DNA from: Byssochlamys sp. IMV 00236
Lineage: Eukaryota > Ascomycota > Eurotiomycetes > Eurotiales > Thermoascaceae
Direction of reading: 5' to 3'
Assembly (NCBI GenBank): GCA_001931875.2
Contig: MSJH02000655.1
Location: 113,421 to 177,420 of the forward strand
DNA length: 64,000 bases
Part shown: positions 1-10,581 of the stretch, one piece after another
Position numbering within the stretch: the stretch's first letter is position 1
Layout of the letters: each line of letters starts with the position of its first letter
The notes under the pieces: model-generated
What the model saw: the letters and a program-made list of their open reading frames with translations, nothing else
What the model was told of the DNA's origin: nothing
Databases searched by the model: none
Position numbers and translations under genes: made by a program

Positions 1-805
1 GGAGCGCGGCCGGCCAGGTTTTGGCCGCTGGTGTCTCTCTCGGCGACGGCGACCTATGGTGGTAGCGGAAGAAGTAGAAACGAGTCTAAGGTTGGTTAAG
101 CTGCGTATATAAGTGATCTTTTGCAAACCCTAGCGTTCACTTGTTCGCAAGTTGCCTCGATAAGCGGGGGAAATACGCCAGCAACCAAGCTGCAGTGAAA
201 CCGTTTCTTTGTTCGCACTATCGATAAATAATACGTCAGTCGCACGAGAGCCAGTGGGGTTGCGGGTTTTTGTCGGCGGAGGCTTATATAATCTCCGTTG
301 CGCTGCGGGGAGTTCAAGACAGCCTTCAAGAGGTGATCAGTGTGTATATGGCGTAGGGGAGAAGTGGAATGCTGTACCGAAGCTTTACTTGCAGTGAATG
401 AGTTCTCATGGAGTGTTATCCTTTTCAGTTCGTCTGAAAATGCATAATTGCATCGTCGTTGCTCGGCGTGTGACACAGACCTTATATTCCATTCCTGAAA
501 TGCCGTGCAGATAATGATGATGTTGGAAATGATATATGTCAGGGATCATCCTGATGTAGACAGCCTCCATAACTGATAAAGTCACACCTTGAATAATCAC
601 CTAACTTAGTCCATCAGTGCTTCCTATATCTACAATAAGTCCGTAAGTAAATAAATACTCGAATCGTGTTGGCACGTTCCACCGCCTCACCGCCCGGCGT
701 CACCACCAATGGCGCCCGCCGCTGCAATGGACACTTGGTGGATAGCTTCGGACGGTCAATCTCACCGCGACGCTGTCTCCTCAAGGGGACCTCACACTGA
801 GAATA
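1..805. other. Left flank upstream of cog4, no gene seen
   Basis: No open frame here looks like a protein and no RNA gene is evident. A TATATAAG-like box lies near 107-114. The last 150 bases before the cog4 start are GC-richer and probably hold its promoter and leader. The left part may be the promoter of a gene outside the window. Confidence 0.5.
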
Positions 806-3331
806 ATGTCGAAGACGAGCGGGCATAGCGCTGTCAACGGACATATCGTGACTTCTTCGAAGATCGCCGTCGACAATGCCCGCGACACGAGTCCTCCTGT
901 CGACGTCTTCAACGCCGTATCAGTCGCACAGATCAAGGCGACGCTCTCACACCTTCATGATCAAGATGCCTCAGTGACCGCCCGGCTGGATGCGCTGGTT
1001 GCGTCCCAGAATGATTTCTCTAGAGAATTGGGCCGGCTGGATTTGTTACGAGCTCACTTGGGTACCCAGGCCAGCACGACCAGGTCCGTTAGCCACGGCA
1101 TGCTCTCGGACGCTGCGGCCACCGCGGACCGGATCTCCAACGCTGTCAGGAAGCTGGATCTCGAACAGGCAAGAGTCAAGGCAACGCTGCAGGTGGTGGA
1201 GCAGGTGGCAGAGCTCAAGGCATGTGTCTTGGGTGTGGCTGGCTCCATGGAAGGTCCGCAGGACTGGGAGACAGCGGCCAGCTATCTGAGCCGAGCGTCC
1301 AAGATTCCGCCGGAGGTGGTCAATGGGGCCTTTGCGGAGGAGATTGTACCGACAGCGGAGGTGCCTGATCCTCCCAGCGTCACGCTGCACAATGCTGCTG
1401 AGTCTCTCTGCGGTCTGTTCCTGCGCGAGTTCGACAAGGCCGTCAAGGACAATAATGGCGCCAAGATCACTCGGTTCTTCAAGCTATTCCCGCTGATTGG
1501 CAGGTCGGAGGTTGGACTGGAGGTGTATGGACGATACGTATGTCAGGGCGTCGCATCACGGGCGCGGACAAACCTCAATGCTGGGGCGGCAAGTTCTCAG
1601 GATGGCTTCTTCTACGCTGGTGCTCTGACGAAGCTTTTTGAGCACATCGCTCAGATCATCGAGGGGCATGGCCCGCTGGTGGAGCGTCATTACGGAGCTG
1701 GCAAGATGGCGCGGGTGATAGAGCGTTTGCAAGTAGAGGCGGATGTCCAGGGTGGAATCATACTGGACACCTGGAGAGACGAAAGGAATATCGACCGCAA
1801 GCTGACTGATGTAAAGTCCTATGCTTTTACCTTTCTGGTGCAGAGCTTTCTTCCTGCGCAACGCGCGGCGGGGACGCCTCGAACGGGCTCTCCGGTCAGT
1901 AAGGATGGGAGTCAGGGAGACCAGACGGAGGAGGAAGGTGTTGACATGAAGGAGGTGGACGCTGTCTTGAATGAGATGGCGGTTATGCTTGAGCGATGGT
2001 CACTATACTCCAGGTTCCTTGCGGATAAATGCAGGGTACGGTTTTCGAGATATTCTACTTACTCAGACGCTGACAACGTGCAGGATCCGGAAGACAACGA
2101 GGACGCTTTTACACTCCCCGAGTTTGTGGCAGAGTCGACTCTCGCCAGGAAGATCTCGGAGCGGGTCATCACCCCTTTCAATGCCATGACCACGTTCTTC
2201 TCTCGCCGCTCCGTCGAGAAGGCCTTCCAGCTTGATGAGCAGCCGTCCGGGCTGACGCTCAACCCGCACAAGCCACTACATGCGGACCCCCCGCACATCA
2301 CTTCTGCAGTCGACGATATCATGTACATTGTAAACAAGGTCCTCCGGCAGTCTCTCGCCACCGCTCAGAGGAGCGTCGTGCTGAATACCGTGCCTACACT
2401 GTCTCGAGTGCTGGGTACTGACTTCATCGGTATGATACAGCGGAGGATGCGCGACGAATGCTACCCCAAAGCACCTGTTCACGGCGGGCAGCCGCCGGAG
2501 CAGATTGTCATTGCATTCTTGGTACTCATCAACAACTTGGACGTGGCCGTCGACTACATCCGTCGCATTGTCCAAGACCACGTGGAGCCGAAAGGGCCTG
2601 TCCAGCCACAGACTGCAGACCGCTCGACGGGTGGTGGTGAAAGCGGACTGCATGTGTTGTTTCCACTTGATGACGATGCATTGGCGGTCGCTCAGTCGCT
2701 GCGATCTCTCTCCAACTCGTTCGACTCGAAGGCCAGTGATCTGCTATCCGACGGTATCCAGGTTGTCTTCAACAATGTCGTCAAGCATCGCCTACGGCCC
2801 ATCCTGGCTGACGCCTTTCGCGACATCGAGTATCAGCCGCGCGGAGACCGCGATCCGACCAGCACAGTGTACCACAGCTACGACGACGAGGACATGGATG
2901 AGGAGACTCTCCGTGCGGAGCTGGTCCGACCCCGTTTTGCGACAGGCTGGTCGGGGCTTATGCTGCCCATCGCGCGAATCTTAACGCCGTCTGCGTTTGA
3001 CCGTCTCCTGGGCGTGACGGTGGCATACCTTGCGCGGCTGCTCGAGAAGCGATTATGGTCATACCACGGCCGCGTCAACGCCCTGGGCGCAACGAGACTC
3101 GAGCGCGATGTGTCCGGCATCGTCAACGCTGCAGTGGATGTGACCAGCGGCCACGGAGCGCCAGCACGCTACCGGCATCGGGAGGTGTTTGCACGGTGCT
3201 TGCAGATGGTGCTGATCATGGGCATGGACGACGACGAGTGGCAGGATGTTGTTCAAGGGGGCGAGACCGCAGAGATGGTAGACAAGCTCAGCGCGGAGGA
3301 GCGAAGCAGAGCGCGAGCAATAGTCAGGTAG
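806..3331 (+). CDS. cog4: Conserved oligomeric Golgi complex subunit 4
   Basis: This is COG4, a lobe A subunit of the eight-subunit COG tethering complex, which acts with SNAREs and Rabs on retrograde vesicles at the Golgi. The coiled-coil N-terminal part (about residues 30-140) and the long helical C-terminal body match the family over the full length. The conserved stretch ITPFNAMTTFFSRRSVEKAF is visible. The frame is open throughout, but 2036-2083 has every mark of a 48-nt intron: a GTACGG donor, a GCTGAC branch site and a GTGCAG end. Removing it joins DKCR to DPEDNED, giving 825 instead of 841 residues, which I consider the real product. Exons are then 806-2035 and 2084-3331. The start is the first ATG of the conserved frame. 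The gene stands alone, with a tRNA downstream on the other strand. Confidence 0.93.
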   Translation: MSKTSGHSAVNGHIVTSSKIAVDNARDTSPPVDVFNAVSVAQIKATLSHLHDQDASVTARLDALVASQNDFSRELGRLDLLRAHLGTQASTTRSVSHGMLSDAAATADRISNAVRKLDLEQARVKATLQVVEQVAELKACVLGVAGSMEGPQDWETAASYLSRASKIPPEVVNGAFAEEIVPTAEVPDPPSVTLHNAAESLCGLFLREFDKAVKDNNGAKITRFFKLFPLIGRSEVGLEVYGRYVCQGVASRARTNLNAGAASSQDGFFYAGALTKLFEHIAQIIEGHGPLVERHYGAGKMARVIERLQVEADVQGGIILDTWRDERNIDRKLTDVKSYAFTFLVQSFLPAQRAAGTPRTGSPVSKDGSQGDQTEEEGVDMKEVDAVLNEMAVMLERWSLYSRFLADKCRVRFSRYSTYSDADNVQDPEDNEDAFTLPEFVAESTLARKISERVITPFNAMTTFFSRRSVEKAFQLDEQPSGLTLNPHKPLHADPPHITSAVDDIMYIVNKVLRQSLATAQRSVVLNTVPTLSRVLGTDFIGMIQRRMRDECYPKAPVHGGQPPEQIVIAFLVLINNLDVAVDYIRRIVQDHVEPKGPVQPQTADRSTGGGESGLHVLFPLDDDALAVAQSLRSLSNSFDSKASDLLSDGIQVVFNNVVKHRLRPILADAFRDIEYQPRGDRDPTSTVYHSYDDEDMDEETLRAELVRPRFATGWSGLMLPIARILTPSAFDRLLGVTVAYLARLLEKRLWSYHGRVNALGATRLERDVSGIVNAAVDVTSGHGAPARYRHREVFARCLQMVLIMGMDDDEWQDVVQGGETAEMVDKLSAEERSRARAIVR

Positions 3332-3352
3332 AGCTACTAGCGGCGAAGTTGA

Positions 3353-3383
3353 AAAGAAGAAGAAGAAGAAGAAGAAGAAGAAA
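3353..3383. repeat. (GAA)n microsatellite
   Basis: A run of about nine AGA/GAA units lies just after the cog4 stop codon, in its 3' untranslated region. Confidence 0.9.
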
Positions 3384-3685
3384 CCTAATATTAGAATTCG
3401 ATGACGATACCCGAAGTGATGTACAACAGGACTGCCATTGCATCTAACTACCGCTAGAGAATAATAGAGTAATATCTGAATCAGGAGTAAGAGTATGCGG
3501 TGATTACAACCGTCCACTTAATCATAGATCCCAAACCTGGTTATAACTACTACATACCGGTAATAATATAGAAAATAAACTCAGGCCCTCAATATCAACA
3601 AAAAAAAATGCACAAAATATCTTTACCATTCATATTATTATTATTACAATTACACTGACAATAACAAAAAAAAGAAAGAAAAAGG
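3384..3685. other. cog4 3' flank, no gene
   Basis: AT-rich spacer with A-runs between cog4 and the tRNA. It probably holds the cog4 polyadenylation site. Nothing else is seen. Confidence 0.6.
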
Positions 3686-3692
3686 AAAAAAA
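3686..3692 (-). terminator. RNA polymerase III terminator of tRNA-Pro
   Basis: Seven consecutive T in the tRNA sense (A on the plus strand), about 25 nt after the tRNA 3' end. This is the first T-run long enough to stop polymerase III. Confidence 0.75.
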
Positions 3693-3697
3693 GAGGT

Positions 3698-3715
3698 GGT
3701 TAAATCTCTTTAACC
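3698..3715 (-). other. Hairpin in the tRNA trailer
   Basis: A perfect 7-bp inverted repeat (GGTTAAA / TTTAACC) around a 4-nt loop begins two bases after the tRNA discriminator and ends five bases before the T-run. The primary tRNA transcript would therefore carry a small stem-loop in its 3' trailer. Confidence 0.6.
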
Positions 3716-3716
3716 G

Positions 3717-3805
3717 GGGCTCGACCGGGATTCGAACCCGGGACCTCGTCCATTCCCAGAATATCGCTGCCCGAAGGACGAATCATCCCCCTAGACCATC
3801 GAGCC
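3717..3805 (-). tRNA. tRNA-Pro (CGG) with a 17-nt intron
   Basis: The reverse strand folds as a full cloverleaf. The acceptor stem is GGCTCGA/TCGAGCC, the D arm holds GGTCTAGGGGGATGA, and the T arm is CCGGG TTCGAAT CCCGG. The anticodon stem CGTCC/GGACG closes the loop TTCGGGT once the intron is removed. The anticodon CGG lies at 3771-3773 and reads CCG (proline). The intron (3753-3769) sits one base 3' of the anticodon, the standard eukaryotic place, so tRNA endonuclease processing is expected. CCA is not encoded. Confidence 0.95.
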
Positions 3806-5390
3806 GTTGTTCTAGAGGATTTGACCTATTAGGAAATTATGAGACTAATCATTAGATAGACTACGTGAGTGATGATTTGTTCTTGGTTAACTAGTTCTTG
3901 GGAGTAATAATAATGACGTGGGTTATTCGGGGAGGTTTTTATTTGTTTTTTCTTGGGGAAAGCTATACTCTATTTTCTTAAGTAGTGCTTTTTTATAGTT
4001 AGGAGCCTAATATAGCTGTTTCTATAGGGTAAATATTTCTTACGTCCGGAGAAGCTAGAGCTACTCTATACATAGTAGCTTAACGGAACGGATTAAGCGG
4101 GCAATAAGTATACACATTGTATGCTATATGCCGTAACTGAAACAATGCGAGACGTGCCTGTTAAGGTTCCCTTATACTTATAGTATACATACACTATGCG
4201 TATAGTTAACTACTTATTCTCTAGCGAGAAACAGCGAGATAACTTCTATGATTCAAACATGACGAAAAACAATCGAATAATCGAATGTGATAAAAAACTA
4301 AAACAAAAGATATAGTACCATATAATAATAATTAGTAGTAGTCGTACTACATAAAGCTTATCACGATTCACCCCTGAAGCTAGTTAATTAGTTGATAAAC
4401 TTATGACGAGGGGCGATGACGATAACACGGACTATCTATCTACTCTGTAGATATAACTAGACTAGAGTAAATAACGCCGGATCCCGTGGTCACGGCGTCT
4501 GGGGCAGGTCTGTGAGGGAGTTATTTGTTCTTAATCTTAACGAGTGAAAATCAGGGCTTAGTATAGTTTTAGATTTTGGGTTAGCTACCTAGGTATTTCC
4601 TTCTCGGTTATTTAGACTATATCGGGTAGATAGGGAGAAAGGCATGAGGTAAAGAAGGGGAAAAAACGTGGTAATTATTATTATCACGAAGTAAAAGCAC
4701 AGAGAAAGCTACACTCTAGAGTCTAGACTCTAGAGTCTACTACTGTACCATAGTTCATTCAGACTCCAGAGATAAGAGCGTAACAGATTAAAGTACTATA
4801 TATGTATAATTCAGATTCTCCACTGTTCCGTTCCTGCATATCCGTTGAACACGACTACAGTACTACTACTGCTACCTAACTAGTCTAGTCTAGTAACCTG
4901 TCGCGTGCGAGATTAAAAGAATAATTCCTAGCCAATAAAGTATAAAAGTAATCATGGGTGATCTGCTGTGTTCGGGAGAGGTTCGGTAGTTAACTATAGT
5001 CAGTACAGGTCCTACAGGAGCTAGTTACTCTAATCATACTAGAGTGGAATCCCCGCAGCGGAGGATGCTGCGTTGGGCAGGGAGAAAATTAAGATGGCCG
5101 TTTGCGGCTGAGGCGTGCGTCGAGGCCACGCGGTTCCGCTCCGCTGGTGGTCGAGCGATCGACTAGTAGTCTAGAATACTGGTACATACTGCAGAGTGCT
5201 GTGCGTTGGAACTTGGTAGTTATTGTGATATTGTTAGTTACTCTGAGTGAATATGTAGAGTAAGTAGACTGCTAAGCAGTAACTAAACGGGTATAAGTAA
5301 ATTAAGCTGCTATCTAAAGAAACAAATCCAACGGTGTAACTAGATGCTAAGTCAGGTCGTCATCCACTCACGACGCCCGGATTGGTATTG
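3806..5390. other. Gene-poor AT-rich spacer beside the tRNA
   Basis: About 1.6 kb without a convincing gene. It has many TAGTTAACTA-like words and short inverted repeats. A GC-richer patch near 5040-5160 stands out. The mixed composition could reflect old transposon debris, since regions near tRNA genes often receive LTR elements, but no element could be recognised. Confidence 0.4.
4713..4736. repeat. 24-bp perfect palindrome
   Basis: The sequence is its own reverse complement over 24 bases, built from ACTCTAGAGT halves joined by CTAG. It could extrude a cruciform or bind a dimeric protein. No function is known. Confidence 0.8.
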
Positions 5391-5491
5391 CGATGACTAG
5401 GAGATATTATGCGAGAGGAATCGGGGGCGATACGGTGTCCGATGTCGTTCCTGAAACGCCCGAGCAGTCGGGATGCCCGAGTGTCTCCCGG

Positions 5492-5655
5492 CCAATCAGA
5501 CCGCCGGCTTCCGCCTTATCTTGTGCCAATCACAGGCCGGCTGCGACCGACGGTTGGCAATCGGCGCTAAGCCCGACGTGGTAAAAACAGGCAGCGCTAA
5601 GCCCTCTGAGGCCCCACTCGGCGTGATGGCGGCAGAGGCGTTATCTGCAGCCAAT
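5492..5655 (+). promoter_or_regulatory. CCAAT boxes upstream of the ammonium permease
   Basis: Three CCAAT pentamers lie at 5492-5496, 5526-5530 and 5651-5655. The first two read CCAATCA, the form favoured by the fungal Hap/CBC complex. They lie in a GC-rich block typical of an active promoter and have no other gene to serve in this direction. Confidence 0.5.
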
Positions 5656-5841
5656 GGAAACGCATTCAGCCAGTTGTTCGACACTGCAGAGGCTGAGAGA
5701 GGCGAAAGAACCCTTAGAGATAGGAGATAAAGAAAGCAAGAAGATATGGATGGAGAGATAAAGAAAGGAAGAAAAAAATGTATATATATGTATATATATA
5801 GAGAGAGAGAAAAAAAGAGATTGAGACAGATAAAGAGATAG
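5641..5841. promoter_or_regulatory. Cluster of HGATAR sites (AreA-type)
   Basis: Six HGATAR motifs lie within 200 bp. AGATAR reads forward at 5718, 5725, 5756, 5828 and 5836, and TTATCT (the reverse form) lies at 5641. AreA, the GATA factor for nitrogen limitation, binds this consensus and is known to drive ammonium permease genes. The distance to the ATG is about 1.5 kb, bridged by a long leader. Low-complexity purine sequence raises the chance rate of such words. Confidence 0.5.
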
Positions 5842-6067
5842 AGATCGATCGAGAGATCAAACTGCCACCCCCACCCTCGAAGAGAACAAGATGATATATC
5901 CTGCGCACGTCTCTCTCTGTGTCTCTCTCTCTCCGTGTCTCTCTAAGGGACGATCTCTTCTCCAGACTGCTTTCCTCTTGATACAGAGAGAACTGCCGGT
6001 GCCTGCGTGGATCCCGGATGGGGTGTTCGGCATGGCATGGCTGGCAGAATGGCGATGATGTACTGAC

Positions 6068-6107
6068 ATGCTGCTGCTGATGCTGATGCTGATGCTGATG
6101 ATGATGA
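6068..6107. repeat. (CTG)/(GAT) microsatellite
   Basis: Mixed CTG, GATGCT and GAT units in tandem. They are noncoding in the leader region. Confidence 0.85.
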
Positions 6108-6425
6108 ATTTTTATTATTTCTTGCTCTTTGTATAAACTCTGCAGATACTAATCAATTCATTTTATTTTATTTTATTTCGTTTCTTTTCATTCTATTCTA
6201 TAATTCGATTCCCTTCCCTTTCCTTTTCTTTTCTTGTCCGTCGTGGTCTGCCCGTATATTATTACCATACGATACTCCCGGCGGGTCTCGGAGCAGAGTG
6301 GATTATTGGATCGACGCGTTAAGCTCTGGTGAATTTCCTTTCTTGCGGCCGAGAATTGCCTGGATTTCTGGTTTTTGCCACTTGGTGGTCTCGCTGGGCA
6401 GGATGAGAGGAGGAGGAGAAGAAAG

Positions 6426-6457
6426 GTGATGATGATGATAATGATGATGATGATGAT
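6426..6457. repeat. (GAT)n microsatellite
   Basis: About ten GAT units with one interruption (GATAAT), in the same leader region. Confidence 0.85.
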
Positions 6458-6785
6458 TCTCTATCCATGCTTTCAATTCTCTTCTTTTTCTTCTCTTCTC
6501 TTTTCTTCTTCCTCTTCTTCTGCTGTGATGATGATCCCTACTTAGCGCGCTGATCGATATCCTCACCATCTTAACTCATTGGAATTGTCAATATCTTTCC
6601 CTCCCACGCTAACTAGCGGTTCTCGGCCTTTTCTTCTCCCAGACCATCCCGGTTTGGGCCTGACGCTTTCGGCCTGGGACTGTTTTTTTTCTCTCTCTCT
6701 ACAGCCTCACGCACTCGCGACAACTTACCTATCTACTGGTACAGTGCGCACACGCTTGATCGCAGGCTGGCTGATATCGCAAGAG

Positions 6786-6838
6786 CAACATCTTCAACAT
6801 CCATAACATCCAATATCTCCAACATCTCCAACATCCCA
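6786..6838 (+). repeat. AACATC minisatellite
   Basis: Six degenerate 8-9 bp units built on CAACATC(T/C)C, in the presumed leader just before the probable 5' UTR intron. Confidence 0.7.
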
Positions 6839-6861
6839 GCCATTGAGCCAATTCCTCCGCG

Positions 6862-7004
6862 GTATGTGATGTCTGTTCCAGATGGTTCCCCACTCGATCC
6901 GGGCCAAACTCTCTTTTTTTCCATTCTTTTTCTCGGGCGTCTAGTCGCTTGTCTAGTGTCGTCTCGTGTCTTGTCTATCTATCGCTGACCGTTGACTCTT
7001 GCAG
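6862..7004 (+). other. Probable 5' UTR intron of the ammonium permease
   Basis: A consensus donor GTATGTGA, a GCTGAC branch site and a TTGCAG acceptor 15 nt later define a 143-nt intron ending about 395 bases before the start codon. Support is from splice signals only. Confidence 0.5.
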
Positions 7005-7398
7005 ATTGCAAACACAAATCCATAGCGTCTCCGGAATCACCCCGTCTCTCGCCTTCCGCTGGCCCACTCGCCGTCCAGAATTAAATATATACCTGCCCGA
7101 CTGCGCCTCCGCTGTCTCTGGTCTCATTCTCCCCCCAGTCAGCCCGGAGGCGAGTTGTGTGAGGGCATCATCTTCCCATTGCCGTTCTTGATTATCATTT
7201 ATTTTTCTCTCTTCTTCTTCTTCTCCGTTGTGATACCCCCTCCTGCAATCCCGTCCGCTCGACCACTCGCCGCCGCCTCACGTGCCTCCCGCTGCGGTTT
7301 TCTAGAACGAACGAAGCAAAGCACCGTATTTTCGTCCAGGTCGAATCGACAGTCGAGTCCATTGCGAAGACCGACCCCCGGTCTTCGTGCATTTCAAC

Positions 7399-9254
7399 AT
7401 GTCCGGCTCCGGACACGCGCCCTATGCGCCTGATTATGCTTCATACAACTGGACGGGCGCCCCGGCCGACTATTCTCTCTCCACAAACCCCGATCTAGGC
7501 GGAAATTCACGTGCGTAGGATCCAGGCTGCATATCATTACACGCAAAGACAACAAAGCTCACTGATCTGCAGGAACGGAGAATCTGAACAAATGGTTTCA
7601 ATCGGGTGACCAGGCCTACATCATCGTGTCCTCGGCCATGGTGCTGGTCATGGTGCCCGGTCTTGGTTTCCTCTACTCCGGTCTGGCACGCCGCAAGTCC
7701 GCGCTCAGTATGATCTGGGCCTGTATGGGCTCAATGTCTGTCATCATCTTCCAGTGGTATTTCTGGGGATACTCGCTCGCCTTCTCTCCTACAGCCACCA
7801 ACGGCTACATTGGCAACCTCCGCAACTTTGGTCTGATGAAAACCCTGGCCGACCCGAGTCCTGCTTCACCCCTCATTCCGGGGCTCCTCTTTGCTTTCTA
7901 CGAGGTATGGACACATGCGATATAGATTTCTTTAAAGATGTCCTGTACCTGACTCTTCCCCAGATGCAATTCGCCGCCGTTACTGCGGCCATCGTCATGG
8001 GTGCCGTAGCTGAGCGTGGTCGCATGCTTCCCGCCATGGTTTTCACCTTCATCTGGGCCACTATCGTCTACTGCCCCTTGGCCTGCTGGGCCTGGAACTC
8101 CAACGGTTGGGCCTACAAATACGGTGTGATGGACTATGCCGGTGGTGGTCCCGTCGAAATCGGATCGGGCTTGTCGGCCCTGGCATACTCCATGGTCCTG
8201 GGCCGTCGCCAGGAACGCATGATGCTCAACTTCCGCCCACACAATGTCTCGTTGATCCTGCTGGGCACCGTCTTCCTGTGGTTTGGCTGGCTTGGTTTCA
8301 ACGGTGGTTCTGCCTTTGGTGCCAATGTCCGTGCGACCATGGCTTGCTGGAACTCCAACATCACGGCCGCCTTTGGCGCCATCACCTGGGTTCTCCTCGA
8401 TTGGCGACTGGCTCGCAAATGGTCCATGGTCGGTTGGTGTTCGGGTACGATCTCGGGCCTGGTGGCTGCCACGCCCGCGTCCGGTTTCATCCCCCCGTGG
8501 GCCAGTGTCATCCTGGGTATCGTCACGGGCATCGTGTGCAACTATGCCACCAAGGGTACGTGTCGCTGTTTTCGGTTGTTTGCCCGTCCTATAGATAACT
8601 AACAATCTCGCAGTGAAATACTGGATTAGGATCGATGACTCGATGGATGTGTTCGCGGAACACGGTGTCGCCGGTATTGTCGGACTCGTTTTTAACGCCC
8701 TGTTTGGAACCGACGCCATTGTTGGACTTGACGGTGTCAACGTTGGCACGACGAACGCCACTACCGGCACCGCTGTCGGTGGCTGGCTCATCCACAACTA
8801 CCGTCAGCTGTACATCCAGATCGCCTATATCGTCGCCTGCTGCGCTTACTCCTTCGTCATGTCCGCCATCATCGCCTATGCGATCAACGCCATCCCCGGG
8901 TTGAACCTGAGAGCGTCCGAAGAGGCCGAGCTTCTGGGTATGGATGACGACCAGCTAGGAGAATTCGCCTACGACTACGTCGAAGTCCGTCGAGACTACC
9001 TCGCCTGGACACCACAGAAGAACTGCCAGATGGAGGACGGCCACCAGATCCCGGCCGCGGAACGATACGGCATTGGCCCACACAGCGAGATGCTCGAGGG
9101 CCGGACGCCCCTGGAGGGAGCCAGCAAGAGCAGCCGTGGAGGCAGCGATGAGGAGAGCATCGCACCCGCGCCTCGACAGGCCGATCTGGAAGCTGCAGGA
9201 CGGACTGTCGAGTTGAAGCCTGTGTCGGAGAAGGCCGAAGGGCCATCTGCATAG
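7399..9254 (+). CDS. meaA: Ammonium permease, Mep1/Mep3 (MeaA) type
   Basis: AMT/MEP/Rh ammonium transporter of the plasma membrane, 558 residues, with 11 membrane spans expected. Exons are 7399-7510, 7573-7904, 7964-8555 and 8614-9254, and all joins close in frame. Family blocks are seen in order: MVPGLGFLYSGLARRKSAL, WYFWGYSLAF, FNGGSAFGAN and EHGVAGIVGLVFNALFG. In the pore, the first histidine of the twin-His pair is glutamate (E213, in GGGPVEIGSG) while the second is kept (H362). In fungi that swap marks the Mep1/Mep3 class and not the high-affinity sensor class Mep2, hence the meaA assignment. The cytosolic tail is long, with a Ser/Glu-rich end (SKSSRGGSDEESI). The GATA cluster upstream fits nitrogen control by AreA. 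The exact ortholog name is inferred. Confidence 0.93.
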
Positions 9255-10581
9255 ACTTGCGTCGTGCTTACGCCCTCTTTTTTCCTCTTCGCGTTCCCTT
9301 TTTTTTTTTTTTCCCTCCGGAGTTCTTCGTTTTCTCAACCTTATACCATCACGGCCGGCGAATTCTTCATGTTGGTTCTTCTATATATCCATCTCTGCGT
9401 TCTAGCCTGGAGCTCGTCTCTTTTTTTCCTTCGTCCCCTTCTGGATGATATGATATATATCTCTCTGTGTGTAAATATATATACTTACAACGGCTTTTTT
9501 TTGTTGCGCACCTTGGGGTAGCCATAGCCATTGGACTGGGTGTCATAGGCGTCTTGGAATTGTGAGGTCCATCAAAAGTCGATACCGTGCCATAAATACC
9601 ATACCATATCATATCCGGAATTTTCTTCTCTTCCTCGATTGTAGATGTTGAGTTGAGTATAATGTATTAATTAGGGCGAATAGTTTTCGAAAGATTCACT
9701 CAGTTGGCAAGTATGTAATCTAAATGAGCCAGCCATAGATCTTCGTAAGTGATTGTGCAGACAGAAGAGAATCAAATCAAGCCACAGTATAAATAAAAAC
9801 TGGTTCCTAACCAGTTATGCTAACCTATAACTAGTAACTATAGTTAATATCTACTTACTTAGTAGTTGGGGTTTTTTTTAAATATAACACAAGTTATTTC
9901 ACTTGTTTATCTATCCAGGTCAGCATTAGCATTAGAATTTATTTAATATCAACCATAAATCATATAGCTAGTTAAGTTAAGCCAACTAGTCGTCTCGAGT
10001 CTGGTGACTATGCAAACTGGCGAGCTCCTACCCTATTCTATTCTATTCGATTCTATAACATTAACAGTGTCCATAACCTCATCGCTCAATTCTTTGGGGT
10101 TTAATAACAAGACGAGGGAGGTAAGAATGCTCCAAGTTCGATGTGAGAGGTGTGGGGGCAGAAGAAGAAGAAGCAAATATTCATTAATGTATAACGTAAC
10201 ATTTTAGCGGGGTAGGGGAATGGGATGAAATCAGATAGGAAAGAAAAGGGTCATATAGAACGAATTATACATATACATAAAGGCATGATATGTATGGTAC
10301 GTATAGTACGTATAGTATGTATAGTATAGTATAGTAGCTATGACATGGACACGGTATTGGAAGGGGATGTCGAAAACAACCAAAAAAAAAAAAAGATTTT
10401 ATATTCATTGCAGCGAGTTTCAGATAAACCAAAAAAAAGGAAGAAAGAGCAAAATACCGCTCATCCTTATGTCCGTGGCTTTTTTTCCAGCCTACCCGGC
10501 AGCTTCGGCCCCAGGTTAACCCAGAAAGGAAACGAAAGGAAAGAAAAGGAAAACTAAATACATCTCTCTATGGATTCATAA
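9255..10581. other. Convergent spacer between two 3' ends
   Basis: Holds the 3' regions of the ammonium permease and the Golgi pump. Long T-runs (about 9300-9312), A-runs near 10381 and GTATAGTA-type tandem words (10290-10335) are present. No gene is seen. Confidence 0.6.

Larger units (their letters stand above)
5842..7398 (+). other. Long pyrimidine-rich leader of the ammonium permease
   Basis: This stretch is rich in CT tracts and trinucleotide repeats and lacks a plausible protein. I read it as promoter plus a long 5' untranslated leader, with a probable intron inside it. The transcription start cannot be placed from sequence. Confidence 0.5.

Noticed and set aside
1..805. Open frames of up to 126 codons at the left edge
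   Set aside because: The translations have no sensible composition or motif, and none continues a gene from outside in a convincing way.
7898..8797. A 299-codon open frame on the minus strand across the ammonium permease
   Set aside because: It is antisense to highly conserved transporter exons and crosses its introns. The composition is that of a codon-bias shadow and no domain is visible.
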